The translations under genes and the position numbers were made by a program. A stretch of 64,000 nt of DNA from Clostridium gasigenes. Lineage in GTDB: Bacteria; Bacillota; Clostridia; Clostridiales; Clostridiaceae. Below the pieces are notes generated by a model. It saw only the letters and a list, made by a program, of their open reading frames with translations. It searched no databases and had not been told where the DNA came from. The stretch covers positions 62,001 to 126,000 of the forward strand of contig NZ_FNJM01000005.1 in NCBI RefSeq assembly GCF_900104115.1. Reading direction: 5' to 3'. Each line of letters opens with the position of its first letter. Within the stretch, counting starts at the first letter, position 1. Shown in pieces: positions 9,156 to 18,631 of this stretch.

Positions 9156-9347
9156 TTAATCATTTACTAATATATCGGAAATACCATCATTATAGTTTGG
9201 AGAAACATTAATACTGTTTTGTGGTATTTTAGGTATTTTATATCTTTTATATAAGATTAATGCATTATAGGTAATTAGAATTATTAGTACTGTTATTAAA
9301 GAGTAAATTATAAAATTAGCTAGGGTATAAAGTTTTTTATTATTCAT
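9156..9347 (-). CDS. Small single-span membrane protein, unknown
   Basis: A 63-residue protein with one membrane segment (about residues 11-32, FIIYSLITVLIILITYNALI), flanked by Lys/Tyr-rich sequence, and a polar tail outside or inside the cell. I do not recognise the family. It is called because a perfect AGGAGG lies six bases before the ATG on the minus strand and composition matches its neighbours. It is divergent from the fumarase genes and stands alone. Confidence 0.6.
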   Translation of the reverse strand: MNNKKLYTLANFIIYSLITVLIILITYNALILYKRYKIPKIPQNSINVSPNYNDGISDILVND

Positions 9348-9458
9348 AGGTGACCTCCTAATTATATCTTATTAAATTATAATAAGTAAAATCTAATAAT
9401 ATGATTATTTATTTACAAAGCATTGTAAATAGTGTGAAAGAATAATAAAATTAACTTA

Positions 9459-9523
9459 TTAAAGTGCTTTTAAAAATAATAGACTGTAAATTGACCTATT
9501 ATTTTTTGGGAAGTGCCTAATAT
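9459..9523. repeat. Dispersed intergenic repeat, copy 4
   Basis: Left part AAAGTGCTTTTAAAAATAAT, core AGACTGTAAATTGACC, right part TATTATTTTTTGGGAAGTGC then CTAATA. It lies directly upstream of the fumarase ribosome binding site, so here it sits in a 5' rather than a 3' untranslated region. Confidence 0.7.
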
Positions 9524-9537
9524 TAGGAGTGATTGAT

Positions 9538-10380
9538 ATGAGAGAAATTAATGTTGAAGTAATAACAGATGCTGTAAAGAATTTATGTATAAACTCAAAC
9601 TACTTTTTATCAAATGATATAAAAAGTGCATTACTAAAATCAAAAGAAGAAGAAACCTGGGATTTAGCAAAGGATATATTAGATAAAATTATAATTAATT
9701 CGGATATAGCCAAAAGAGAACAAATGCCTATGTGCCAGGATACGGGTATGGCTTGTGTATTCATAGAAGTTGGACAAGAGGTACATATAGTTGGTGGATT
9801 ATTAGAGGATGCTATAAATGAAGGCGTAAGAAGAGGATATGAGGATGGATTATTAAGAAAATCTGTAGTTAAAGATCCTATAGATAGGGTTAATACTAAA
9901 GATAATACTCCTGCTGTTATATATTATGATATTGTTGCTGGTAATAATATTAAGATAACAGTTGCACCTAAAGGATTCGGATCAGAAAATATGAGTAAAA
10001 TAAAAATGTTAAAACCTGCAGATGGAATAGAAGGGGTAAAACAATTTATTATAGAGACGGTTAAGGAAGCTGGACCTAACCCTTGTCCACCTATGGTTAT
10101 AGGAGTAGGAATAGGGGGAACATTTGATAAGGCTGCATATTTGTCTAAGAAGGCTCTAATTAGACCTATTGATGAAGGGAGTACGATTAATTTTTATAAA
10201 AAATTAGAAATTGAACTTTTAGATACTATAAACAAATTAGGAATAGGACCTCAAGGATTTGGGGGTAAAACAACAGCGATTGGATTAAATATAGAAACTT
10301 ATCCAACCCATATTGCGGGGTTGCCTGTAGCTGTTAATATAAGTTGTCATGCTACAAGGCATAAAGAGATAGTACTATAG
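9538..10380 (+). CDS. Fumarate hydratase, alpha subunit (class I, [4Fe-4S])
   Basis: Catalytic alpha subunit of a two-subunit, oxygen-sensitive class I fumarase or the related L(+)-tartrate dehydratase (TtdA type), interconverting fumarate and malate. The three cluster cysteines are present in PMCQDTGM, GPNPCPPM and ISCHATRH. The protein has 280 residues from ATG 9538, preceded by AGGAGT at eight bases; an in-frame GTG at 9529 overlaps that site and is rejected. The beta subunit follows 12 bases later. Substrate cannot be settled by sequence, but fumarase is the usual role in clostridia. Confidence 0.9.
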   Translation: MREINVEVITDAVKNLCINSNYFLSNDIKSALLKSKEEETWDLAKDILDKIIINSDIAKREQMPMCQDTGMACVFIEVGQEVHIVGGLLEDAINEGVRRGYEDGLLRKSVVKDPIDRVNTKDNTPAVIYYDIVAGNNIKITVAPKGFGSENMSKIKMLKPADGIEGVKQFIIETVKEAGPNPCPPMVIGVGIGGTFDKAAYLSKKALIRPIDEGSTINFYKKLEIELLDTINKLGIGPQGFGGKTTAIGLNIETYPTHIAGLPVAVNISCHATRHKEIVL

Positions 10381-10392
10381 GGGGGCTTTAAT

Positions 10393-10950
10393 ATGGAAAA
10401 AAGAATAAATACACCATTAACGGAGGAGAAGGTTTTGGGGCTAAAGGCTGGGGATAATATTTTGCTTTCAGGTACAATATATTCAGCTAGAGATGCAGCT
10501 CATAAGAGATTAATAGATTTGATTAATGAAGGAAAGGAATTGCCTTTTAATATAGAGGGAGAGATTATTTATTATGTTGGACCAAGCCCTGCAAAGCCAG
10601 GTGAAGTAATTGGATCTGCGGGTCCAACTACAAGCTATAGAATTGATCCATATACTAAAGCTCTTTTAGATTTAGGGTTAAAAGGAATGATTGGAAAGGG
10701 TGCTAGAAGTGAAGAAGTTATAGAAGCTATAAAAATAAATAAAAGTATTTACTTTGGAGCAATAGGAGGAGCTGCTGCGCTTATTGCAAAAAGTATAGTT
10801 AAGTCTGAAATAATAGCTTATGAAGATTTAGGATCAGAAGCAATAAGAAAGATGGAGGTTAAAGATTTACCTTTAATTGTAGTTATAGATTCAAAAGGAA
10901 ATAATCTTTATAAAATAGGTCAAGAAGCTTATCTTAATACGGTTAAGTAA
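10393..10950 (+). CDS. Fumarate hydratase, beta subunit
   Basis: Beta subunit (C-terminal domain of class I fumarases, TtdB/FumB-C type), 185 residues. Typical stretches are LLSGTIYSARDAAHKRL, GPSPAKPGEVIGSAGPTTS and YFGAIGGAAALIAKSI. It pairs with the alpha subunit immediately upstream, with a GGGGGG site before the ATG. An unusual composite terminator follows, in which a dispersed repeat lies inside the terminator hairpin. Confidence 0.9.
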   Translation: MEKRINTPLTEEKVLGLKAGDNILLSGTIYSARDAAHKRLIDLINEGKELPFNIEGEIIYYVGPSPAKPGEVIGSAGPTTSYRIDPYTKALLDLGLKGMIGKGARSEEVIEAIKINKSIYFGAIGGAAALIAKSIVKSEIIAYEDLGSEAIRKMEVKDLPLIVVIDSKGNNLYKIGQEAYLNTVK

Positions 10951-10965
10951 GTAAATTAAGATAAT

Positions 10966-11060
10966 AAAAAAGGTTTTATCATTAAGAGGGCCAAAAAATA
11001 GACTAGAATCTGACTAGTTATTTTTTGAAGCCCTCTAATAAAGATGATAAAACCTTTTTT
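10966..11060. terminator. Terminator hairpin interrupted by a repeat in its loop
   Basis: The arms AAAAAAGGTTTTATCAT (10966-10982) and ATGATAAAACCTTTTTT (11044-11060) are perfectly complementary over 17 bp and end in T runs in both directions. It therefore serves the convergent fumarase and YitT genes. The 61-base interior contains a complete dispersed repeat. Confidence 0.8.
10984..11038. repeat. Dispersed intergenic repeat, copy 5 (nested in terminator)
   Basis: Ends AAGAGGGC and GCCCTCTA are inverted. The inner arms AAAAAATAGACTAG and CTAGTTATTTTTT pair almost completely. The element stands exactly between the two arms of the terminator stem. Confidence 0.8.
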
Positions 11061-11107
11061 TACTTTAATTAAAGAATATAAGTTTTTAATTATTGATTTG
11101 TTATTTT

Positions 11108-11968
11108 TTAAATATGGCGGAAGCCTTTTCCGTTTACCTCTGATACATCTATTATAGTAATAAAGGCTTTAGGATCAATTTTTAAAAGTTTAAGTTTTAC
11201 ATGAATCATTTGAGAAGAAGTAACAGCACAATAAAGCATTTTTTTTCTATTATGTGTATATTCTCCTTCGGCGATTAAAGAAGTAACCCCTCGGTGCATA
11301 TCTTTAATAATATAATTAATCATGTCTTGTTCTTTTTCAGTTAAAATTAGCAAAAGCTTTTTGCTATTAAATCCATTAAGGACCCTATCAACTACAACAC
11401 TCTGAAGAAATATAGATATAAATGTATATAGTGCTTTAGGAAGTCCAAAGATTATAGCTCCTATAAGAACTATTATACAGTTTATTCCAAAGCTAACCTT
11501 ACCTATTTCAAAGTTAGGATACTTTTTTCTGATTACCATTGTAATAATATCTACACCGCCTGTAGAACCATTTCTTAAAAATACTAACCCATATCCAAGT
11601 CCACATAAAACACCACCGTATATACAGTAAACTAGTATATCATCTATTTTTATAAGCTGCGATAATGGTTTAGTAATAATTAATGAAAGTGATAGAGATA
11701 TCATTCCAATAGCAGAATATAAAGTGAACCTTTTATTTAACCTTTTATAGCTTATAAGGAATAATGGTAAATTAATTACAAATACTGTAATACCAGAAGA
11801 AATATTAGCAGTATATTGTAAAATTAGTGCAACGCCTGTAGCACCTCCGCTTAGTAATTTAGCATTAGTTAAAAAGAGATTTACCCCAAGAGATGCAATT
11901 AAGCAGCCTAGGAAAATAATTATAAAATCTAAGAGAACTGTTTTATTTTGTCTAATCTTTAGTATCAT
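11108..11968 (-). CDS. YitT family membrane protein (DUF2179 C-terminal)
   Basis: Membrane protein of 286 residues with five or six hydrophobic segments, roughly residues 12-35, 50-75, 80-100, 110-132 and 155-180. A soluble C-terminal DUF2179 domain follows (about 205-280, with VTSLIAEGEYTHNRKKMLYC and DPKAFITIIDVSEVNGKGF). The family is widespread in Firmicutes, often several per genome; the substrate, if it is a transporter, is unknown. A GGAG site precedes the ATG. It stands alone between convergent fumarase and a divergent two-component system. Confidence 0.85.
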   Translation of the reverse strand: MILKIRQNKTVLLDFIIIFLGCLIASLGVNLFLTNAKLLSGGATGVALILQYTANISSGITVFVINLPLFLISYKRLNKRFTLYSAIGMISLSLSLIITKPLSQLIKIDDILVYCIYGGVLCGLGYGLVFLRNGSTGGVDIITMVIRKKYPNFEIGKVSFGINCIIVLIGAIIFGLPKALYTFISIFLQSVVVDRVLNGFNSKKLLLILTEKEQDMINYIIKDMHRGVTSLIAEGEYTHNRKKMLYCAVTSSQMIHVKLKLLKIDPKAFITIIDVSEVNGKGFRHI

Positions 11969-12168
11969 AAATTTACTCCTTGAATTAATCTTTTATATAG
12001 TACACAATGATTATATATTAAAACGAATAAAAAGTTAATAAAAAAATTAACTTAATAAAATTGTAATTTTTATAAATTAGAAAAATTTATAATTATAAGT
12101 TATGATAAATATAGAGAAAATATTATAAGAAAATGAACAATTTAAAAACATAAATATGAGGTGAAAAT

Positions 12169-12861
12169 ATGTTTAATGTACTTGTAGTTGATGATGAAAG
12201 AGAAATAAGAGATGCTATTGAAATATATTTACGTGGAGAGGGAATGAAAGTTTATAAAGCCAAGGATGGAATAGAGGCTTTAGAGATATTAGATATGGAG
12301 AAGATACATTTAGTTGTTTTAGATATAATGATGCCAAGATTAGATGGGATAAAGACATGCTTGAAAATAAGAGAAAAAAGAAATATGCCAATAATAATGC
12401 TGTCAGCTAAAACTGATGATGGTGATAAAATATTAGGGCTTAATGTTGGTGCAGATGATTATTTATCTAAGCCGTTTAACCATTTAGAACTTGTAGCAAG
12501 AGTAAAGTCACAACTTAGAAGATATGATAAGCCTTTAGATATAGAAACTGATGAGGATATTATACAAGTTAAAGATTTAATAATTAATAGTAAAGAAAGA
12601 GTAATAATACTTAGAGGTGAAGAGGTTAAAACAACGGCAACAGAATTTAAAATACTTCATTTATTAGCTTCAAACTTAGGTAAAGTATTTTCAATTAAAG
12701 AGCTATATGAAAAAGTTTGGGATGAACCTTTTTATAGAAGTGAAAATACAGTTACAGTTCATATAAGAAGAATAAGAGAAAAAATTGAAATTAACACAAA
12801 AGAACCTGAATATATAAAGGTGGTATGGGGTGTTGGTTATAAAATTGAAAGAGATAATTAA
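12169..12861 (+). CDS. OmpR/PhoB-family response regulator
   Basis: Two-component response regulator of 230 residues. The receiver domain has the acidic pocket DDE near residue 10, the phospho-acceptor Asp in LVVLDIMMPRLDG and the conserved Lys in YLSKPF. A winged-helix DNA-binding domain follows (about 130-228, ending VWGVGYKIE). It overlaps the kinase gene by 32 bases, so the two form a translationally coupled pair. No adjacent target gene reveals its regulon. Confidence 0.92.
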   Translation: MFNVLVVDDEREIRDAIEIYLRGEGMKVYKAKDGIEALEILDMEKIHLVVLDIMMPRLDGIKTCLKIREKRNMPIIMLSAKTDDGDKILGLNVGADDYLSKPFNHLELVARVKSQLRRYDKPLDIETDEDIIQVKDLIINSKERVIILRGEEVKTTATEFKILHLLASNLGKVFSIKELYEKVWDEPFYRSENTVTVHIRRIREKIEINTKEPEYIKVVWGVGYKIERDN

Positions 12862-14608
12862 AAGATATCTAAGAGGAATATGGGGAATTGAAATATTAGT
12901 CTTAGTTATTTTAATAGGTTTTTTAACTATTAGTTATGTTAAAGAGTTTAATAGGCAGAATACACCAGGGGTTTTTGATTCTTTATTTAATGAACAAAAA
13001 TTTATAAAAGATACTATTTATAGTGAAACTGAAGAAATTGCAAACATGATTTATTATTTATCAAATAATCTTAAATATATAGAAGATTATGATGTAGATA
13101 AAAAAATTGAAGCTAAAGTGTATGGAGAAAGTTTAAAAAATACATATAAATATGCAATATTAAATAAAACTACAGGCAATATAATAACAAGCGATTATGG
13201 ACTTGAAGAATTTTATGGACCTAATTATGGCTTAATAGATTCAGAAGATGTATTAAGATATTTAAAAAATAGAGGATTCGCAAATATCATGATTGATAAT
13301 GTAGACACTTTTAATTCCTATATAAATAGTGATATTAAGTATGTCGAAAAAGAAGGGTTGTCTAATTATGAAGAGTTTTATTACACATATCCAGAAGGCT
13401 ATAAAGAGTTAATTAGAGAAAAGGCTATTACTGCAAAATTAATGATAGTAACAACAATAATAAGTATATTATTATTTTTTAAATTGTTAATTAATATTGT
13501 TACAAATGGAAAAGAAGTTAATTTGAAAATAAATACAGTACATAGACTTTTCTATGTACTAAGATATGGATTTAAGTATAAATATACTAGAAATAAACTT
13601 GTAACAGCTATTGTTGCAGCTTTTATAGTTATAGTATCCTACTTATATTTAGTAGCATCTATTAGGAATCAAAATTTATTATTAACACTTCTAACTAGAT
13701 ACCCCTTTAAAGGAACATTATTTATAGTTCTAATACCTTTATTATGCATTGTTTATACTGTTAAAAAAACTTTAGATATAGCTATGATAAATGAAGGTCT
13801 CAAAAAGCTAAATGATGGAAATTTAGATTATGATATAGATGATATAGGACAAAAGGAAGTAAAGGAATTAGTAGATAATATAAATCAGATTAAAGATGGC
13901 TATAAAATAGCAGTTAATGAGAAAGTTAAGAATGAAAAATTAAAAACTGAATTAATATCAAATGTATCACATGATTTAAAAACTCCTTTAACTTCAATAA
14001 TAAACTATGTAAATATACTTAAGGATCCTAACATTACTGAAGATGAAAGATTAGATTATTTAGATATACTTGAAAAGAAATCTTTGAAACTTAAGGGATT
14101 AATAGAAGATTTATTTGAAGTATCAAAATTAAATAGTGGGAAAATGATATTAAATAAAAGTGATGTGGACATAATAGCATTAGTGCATCAGGGTGTTGGG
14201 GAATATAGCAGCCTATATGAAGAAAAAAATATTGAATTTAAGGTGTCATCTAAAGAGGATGAATTAGTTATTAACTTAGATGGAAAGCTGATGTCTAGAG
14301 TGTTTGAAAATATAATAATAAATGCGCTTAAATATTCTTTAGATAATACAAGAGTTTATATAAATATTACAAATAAGGATAATGAGCTTGAAATTGATTT
14401 TAAAAATATATCAAATTATGAGATGAATTTTAATGAAGAAGAGATTTTTGAAAGATTTGAAAGAGCGGATCAATCAAGAAATTCAGCTGTTGAAGGATCT
14501 GGTATAGGGCTTGCAATAGCTAGAAGTATAGTTGAACTTCATAATGGAAATATTAAAATAGATGTAGAAGGTGATATGTTTAAACTATATATAAAAATTC
14601 CTAAGTAA
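12830..14608 (+). CDS. Membrane sensor histidine kinase
   Basis: Partner kinase of the upstream regulator, 592 residues. One membrane span lies near residues 16-34, and three more near 200-216, 255-275 and 290-312; the segment between the first and second (~35-195) is probably extracellular sensing. A HAMP-like linker leads to HisKA (NVSHDLKTPLTS, phospho-His) and a HATPase domain with SGIGLAIARSIVELHNG. The start is uncertain: GTG 12830 overlaps the regulator by 32 bases, while TTG 12845 is another option. The extra membrane spans are unusual for the EnvZ-type layout. Confidence 0.88.
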   Translation: MLVIKLKEIIKRYLRGIWGIEILVLVILIGFLTISYVKEFNRQNTPGVFDSLFNEQKFIKDTIYSETEEIANMIYYLSNNLKYIEDYDVDKKIEAKVYGESLKNTYKYAILNKTTGNIITSDYGLEEFYGPNYGLIDSEDVLRYLKNRGFANIMIDNVDTFNSYINSDIKYVEKEGLSNYEEFYYTYPEGYKELIREKAITAKLMIVTTIISILLFFKLLINIVTNGKEVNLKINTVHRLFYVLRYGFKYKYTRNKLVTAIVAAFIVIVSYLYLVASIRNQNLLLTLLTRYPFKGTLFIVLIPLLCIVYTVKKTLDIAMINEGLKKLNDGNLDYDIDDIGQKEVKELVDNINQIKDGYKIAVNEKVKNEKLKTELISNVSHDLKTPLTSIINYVNILKDPNITEDERLDYLDILEKKSLKLKGLIEDLFEVSKLNSGKMILNKSDVDIIALVHQGVGEYSSLYEEKNIEFKVSSKEDELVINLDGKLMSRVFENIIINALKYSLDNTRVYINITNKDNELEIDFKNISNYEMNFNEEEIFERFERADQSRNSAVEGSGIGLAIARSIVELHNGNIKIDVEGDMFKLYIKIPK

Positions 14609-14730
14609 TTGTAAAATAAATAATAGGTTTAAATATTGAAAAAGGGAATAGATATGTTATAATAATTCTTAACTAATAACTATTAGGGTTAATATTTTTT
14701 TAGTGTCATTATAAAAGAAAGGAAGGTATT

Positions 14731-15087
14731 ATGAGTATAGTTTTTATAGAATACCCTAAGTGTACAACTTGCATAAAAGCAAAGAAATTTTTAGAATATA
14801 ATGAATTAGAGTTTACAGATAGACACATAGTAGAAAATAAACCTACTAAAGATGAGTTAAGAGAATGGTTAATTAAGAGTGGCTTAAATATAAATAAGTT
14901 TTTTAATACATCCGGAAAGCTATATAGAGAAATGGAATTAAAAGATAAAGTTAAGGTCTTAGATCAAGAAGAACTTTTAGAAATATTATCTACAGATGGA
15001 ATGTTAGTTAAGAGACCTATTATAGTAACTGATGAAATAGTTTTAGTTGGTTTCAAGGAAGAACAATGGGTTGAAAAATTAAAATAA
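14731..15087 (+). CDS. ArsC/Spx-family thioredoxin-fold protein
   Basis: Arsenate-reductase-like protein of 118 residues (YffB/YusI type). It has the N-terminal CTTC motif (Cys11, Cys14) in a thioredoxin fold and the conserved KRPIIV loop near residue 92. True arsenate reductases usually have CX5R; here the motif is CXXC, so a general thiol-redox or Spx-like role is as likely as arsenate reduction. A GGAAGG site precedes the ATG. It is monocistronic, with a terminator downstream. Confidence 0.82.
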   Translation: MSIVFIEYPKCTTCIKAKKFLEYNELEFTDRHIVENKPTKDELREWLIKSGLNINKFFNTSGKLYREMELKDKVKVLDQEELLEILSTDGMLVKRPIIVTDEIVLVGFKEEQWVEKLK

Positions 15088-15170
15088 TATGTATTTTTTA
15101 AATATGAAAGTAAAACAATAAATATTAAAAGAATATAAAAGTCAACGGATAAAAATTATTAATAACCATA

Positions 15171-15209
15171 GAAAAAGGACGTATAATTGCATATACCTCC
15201 TTTTTTCTT
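15171..15209 (+). terminator. Intrinsic terminator after the ArsC-like gene
   Basis: AAAAAGGA then GTATA (15172-15185) pair with TATAC then TCCTTTTT (15192-15205) around the loop ATTGCA, with one mismatched C on each side, and run into Ts. Confidence 0.75.
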
Positions 15210-15231
15210 TGGTTCTATTGGTTTTTTATAT

Positions 15232-15260
15232 TTTACAAATAAAAAAATAAAAATTATAAT
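15232..15260 (+). promoter_or_regulatory. SigA promoter of nrdAB
   Basis: TTTACA (15232-15237) and TATAAT (15255-15260) with a 17-bp spacer. The predicted start point falls at the first NrdR box. Confidence 0.8.
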
Positions 15261-15263
15261 AGG

Positions 15264-15316
15264 CTATATATTGTGTAAATAAATATAAAAAATAAAAAAA
15301 TATACTACATATAGTG
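15264..15316 (+). promoter_or_regulatory. Pair of NrdR boxes upstream of nrdA
   Basis: Box 1 is CTATATATTGTGT (15264-15276), reverse complement ACACAATATATAG. Box 2 is ACTACATATAGTG (15304-15316), reverse complement CACTATATGTAGT. Both fit the NrdR consensus ACACWATATNTWG. They lie about 41 bp apart, near four helical turns, downstream of the -10 box, as expected for repression by NrdR. Confidence 0.7.
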
Positions 15317-15329
15317 AGAAGGGGTTAAC

Positions 15330-17561
15330 ATGACTTATTTAAAAGCAATTTGTACTTTGGCAATTAAAGATATAAGAGATGAAGATGGAACTTATCAAGA
15401 AGAGAAGCTTATAAAAGCTATGGACCACATTATTAGACCTAATATGACAGAGTCTGAAATAAGAGATTGCTTAATTCAGGTATCATTAGAACTAACTTCA
15501 GATATGGAACCATCATGGCAATATGCAGCTTCAAGATTATATGTTTATAAGTTATATGATGAGGTAATGAGAGATAGAAAATCAGAAAATCAAGAAAATC
15601 CTTATGATAATTTATATGAATTTATTGTTGAACTAACGGAAAAAGGTTTATATGGTAAGTACATATTGGAGAACTACACAAAAGAAGAAATTTTAGAATT
15701 ACAAAAAGAAATCAAGCCAGAAAGAGATTTCTTATTTACATACAGTGGAATAAATCTTTTGGCGAAAAGATATTTAATACAAGATTTCACTAGAAATCCA
15801 TTAGAGCTTCCTCAACAAATGTTTATGGGAATAGCTATGCATTTAGCAATACCAGAGAAAAAGGAAAATAGATTAAATTGGGTTAAGAGATTTTATGATG
15901 TTTTAAGTTCATTAAAAGCCACAATGGCAACACCAACAATGTCTAATGCTAGAAAACCATTTTATCAATTAAGTTCATGCTTTATAGATACTGTAGATGA
16001 TAGTTTAAAAGGAATATATAAATCACTTGATAACTTTGCGGAAGTATCAAAATTTGGTGGCGGAATGGGCATTTATATTGGTAAAATAAGAGCTCTACAT
16101 TCTGCTATAAGAGGGTTTGAAGGAGCATCAGGTGGAGTGATTCCATGGGTTAAGTTGTTTAATGATACAGCAGTAGCTGTTGATCAATTAGGAGTTAGGA
16201 ATGGATCTGTTGCTATATGGATAGATGCATGGCATAAGGATTTGCCAGAATTTTTACAGCTTAGAACTAATAATGGAGACGATAGAAAGAAAGCTCATGA
16301 TGTTTTCCCAGGGTTATGTTACCCAGACCTATTTTGGAAGTTAGCTGAAAATGATATTGATGCTAACTGGTATATGATGTGTCCACATGAAATTAGACTG
16401 GCTAAGGGATATTCATTAGAAGATTTTTATGGAGAAGAGTGGGAAAATAAATATTATGAATGTGTAGAAGATGATAGAATTGAAAAAAGATCTATGTGTG
16501 TTAAGGATTTAGTAAGATTAATTATAAAAAGTGCAGCAGAAACGGGAACACCATTTGCCTTTTATAGAGATACAGTAAATAAAATGAATCCTAATAAACA
16601 TAAGGGAATGATTTATTCATCTAACTTATGTACGGAAATTATGCAAAATATGAGCCCTATGGATATTCAAAAATCAGAAATAGTAGATGAGAACGGCGAT
16701 ACAATTATAGTTGAAAAGACTAAAGCTGGAGATTTTGTAGTTTGTAATCTTTCATCAGTAGTTCTTGGTAATGTTGATGTTAAAAATGATGAAGAACTTG
16801 CATATGTTGTTGAAACTCAAGTTAGAGCTATGGATAATGTAATAGATTTAAATTACTACTCAGTACCATTTGCAGAAGTGACTAATAAAAAATACAGAGC
16901 AATAGGGCTTGGAACTAGTGGATATCATCACATGCTTGCAAATAATTTCATTCACTGGACAGCAGAGGAACATTTAGAGTTTGCTGATAAGATTTATGAA
17001 AGAATAAATTATCATGCAATAAAAGCTAGTATGAAGATAGCCAAAGAAAAAGAATCTTATAAATGTTTTGAAGGATCAGATTGGAACACTGGTGAGTATT
17101 TCACTTTAAGAGGATATGATTCAGATGAGTGGAATGAGTTAAGAGAACAAATTAATACTTATGGTATGAGAAACGGATACCTTATGGCAGTCGCTCCAAA
17201 TGGATCAACAGCGACAATAGCAGGAACTTCAGAAGGTGTAGATCCAGTAATGGCAAGATTTTGGCTTGAAGAAAAGAAGGGAAGTATAATACCTAAAACA
17301 GCTCCGAATTTAAATGAGGATAATTATTGGTATTATAATTCAGCTTATAATATAGACCAAAATTGGTGTGTAAAAATTAATGGAATAAGACAAAGACATA
17401 TAGATCAAGGACAATCATTTAATTTATATATAACAACAGATTATACAATGAGACAAATTATGAATTTATATATAGAAGCATGTAAGTGCGGGGTTAAATC
17501 AATATATTATGTACGTTCAAAATCTTTAGAAATAAGTGAATGCGAAAGCTGCTCAGCTTAG
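15330..17561 (+). CDS. nrdA: Class Ia ribonucleoside-diphosphate reductase, alpha subunit
   Basis: Large subunit of aerobic ribonucleotide reductase, making deoxynucleotides from ribonucleoside diphosphates. Active-site residues are visible: Cys217 (SSCF), Asn432/Cys434/Glu436 in SNLCTE, Cys472 (VVCNLSS), the radical-relay pair Tyr726-Tyr727, and the shuttle cysteines Cys738/Cys741 at the tail. The protein has 743 residues. No V-x-K-R-D-G ATP-cone signature is seen in the shortened N terminus, so dATP feedback may be absent. A GAAGGGG site precedes the ATG. nrdB follows 35 bases later. Confidence 0.95.
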   Translation: MTYLKAICTLAIKDIRDEDGTYQEEKLIKAMDHIIRPNMTESEIRDCLIQVSLELTSDMEPSWQYAASRLYVYKLYDEVMRDRKSENQENPYDNLYEFIVELTEKGLYGKYILENYTKEEILELQKEIKPERDFLFTYSGINLLAKRYLIQDFTRNPLELPQQMFMGIAMHLAIPEKKENRLNWVKRFYDVLSSLKATMATPTMSNARKPFYQLSSCFIDTVDDSLKGIYKSLDNFAEVSKFGGGMGIYIGKIRALHSAIRGFEGASGGVIPWVKLFNDTAVAVDQLGVRNGSVAIWIDAWHKDLPEFLQLRTNNGDDRKKAHDVFPGLCYPDLFWKLAENDIDANWYMMCPHEIRLAKGYSLEDFYGEEWENKYYECVEDDRIEKRSMCVKDLVRLIIKSAAETGTPFAFYRDTVNKMNPNKHKGMIYSSNLCTEIMQNMSPMDIQKSEIVDENGDTIIVEKTKAGDFVVCNLSSVVLGNVDVKNDEELAYVVETQVRAMDNVIDLNYYSVPFAEVTNKKYRAIGLGTSGYHHMLANNFIHWTAEEHLEFADKIYERINYHAIKASMKIAKEKESYKCFEGSDWNTGEYFTLRGYDSDEWNELREQINTYGMRNGYLMAVAPNGSTATIAGTSEGVDPVMARFWLEEKKGSIIPKTAPNLNEDNYWYYNSAYNIDQNWCVKINGIRQRHIDQGQSFNLYITTDYTMRQIMNLYIEACKCGVKSIYYVRSKSLEISECESCSA

Positions 17562-17596
17562 GAACAGGAAATAAGATAGAAGAGGAGTGAATATAT

Positions 17597-18631
17597 ATGT
17601 CAATAACTAAAAAACCACTTTTTAATGAATTCGGAGATACAGAAGTTTCTAAAAAGAAAATTATAAATGGAAATACTACTAATCTTAATGATTTTAATAA
17701 TATGAAATATAATTGGGTTTCAGATTGGTACAGACAGTCCATGAATAACTTTTGGATACCAGAAGAAATAAATTTATCACAAGATTTAAAAGATTATCAA
17801 AAGCTTAGTAAAGAAGAAAGAACTGCTTATGATAAGATACTATCATTTTTAATATTTTTAGATTCTATTCAAACTGCAAATTTAGTTAATATAAATAATT
17901 ATATAACAGCAAGTGAAGTTAATTTATGTTTAACAATTCAATCATTTCAAGAAGCTGTTCATTCACAAAGTTATAGTTATATGCTAGATACAATTTGTTC
18001 ACCAGAAAAAAGAAATGAAATATTGTATCAATGGAAAAATGATAAAGTACTTTTAGAAAGAAATAAATTTATTGGAGATTTATACAATGAATTTTTAGAA
18101 AAACCAACAGGAAATAATCTTCTTAAAACTATAATGGCAAACTATATTTTAGAAGGGATATACTTTTATTCAGGGTTTATGTTCTTCTACAATTTAGAGA
18201 GAAATGGGAAGATGCCAGGATCGGCTCAGGAAATTAGATATATAAATAGAGATGAAAATACTCATCTTTGGTTATTTAGAAATATATTAAAAGAATTAAG
18301 ACAAGAAGAACCAGAGCTCTTTACAGAAGAAGTATTAGCAGAGCTTAGAGATATGATGAAAACAGGTGTTGAAAATGAAATAGCCTGGGGACATTATGTT
18401 ATAGGTGATAGTATACAAGGAATAAATAAGAAATTAATAGAAGATTATATTAAGTATTTAGGAAATTTAAGATTAAAAGCGATTGGGATAGAACCATTAT
18501 ATGATGATTATGAGGAAAATCCGGCAGCGTGGGTTGATGCTCTTGCAGATGCAAACTCAGTTAAAACAGATTTCTTTGAAGCAAAGTCAACAGCTTATGC
18601 CAAATCTGGCGCGTTGATAGATGACTTATAA
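17597..18631 (+). CDS. nrdB: Ribonucleoside-diphosphate reductase, beta subunit
   Basis: Small subunit that houses the di-iron tyrosyl radical. Predicted ligands are Asp89, Glu119, His122, Glu186, Glu220 and His223. The radical Tyr126 lies four residues after His122, as in class Ia R2 (E-xx-H-xxx-Y). The length is 344 residues. A GAGGAG site precedes the ATG. The stop codon TAA coincides with the left end of a dispersed repeat. The presence of an oxygen-dependent enzyme in an anaerobe suggests use during oxygen exposure. Confidence 0.95.
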   Translation: MSITKKPLFNEFGDTEVSKKKIINGNTTNLNDFNNMKYNWVSDWYRQSMNNFWIPEEINLSQDLKDYQKLSKEERTAYDKILSFLIFLDSIQTANLVNINNYITASEVNLCLTIQSFQEAVHSQSYSYMLDTICSPEKRNEILYQWKNDKVLLERNKFIGDLYNEFLEKPTGNNLLKTIMANYILEGIYFYSGFMFFYNLERNGKMPGSAQEIRYINRDENTHLWLFRNILKELRQEEPELFTEEVLAELRDMMKTGVENEIAWGHYVIGDSIQGINKKLIEDYIKYLGNLRLKAIGIEPLYDDYEENPAAWVDALADANSVKTDFFEAKSTAYAKSGALIDDL

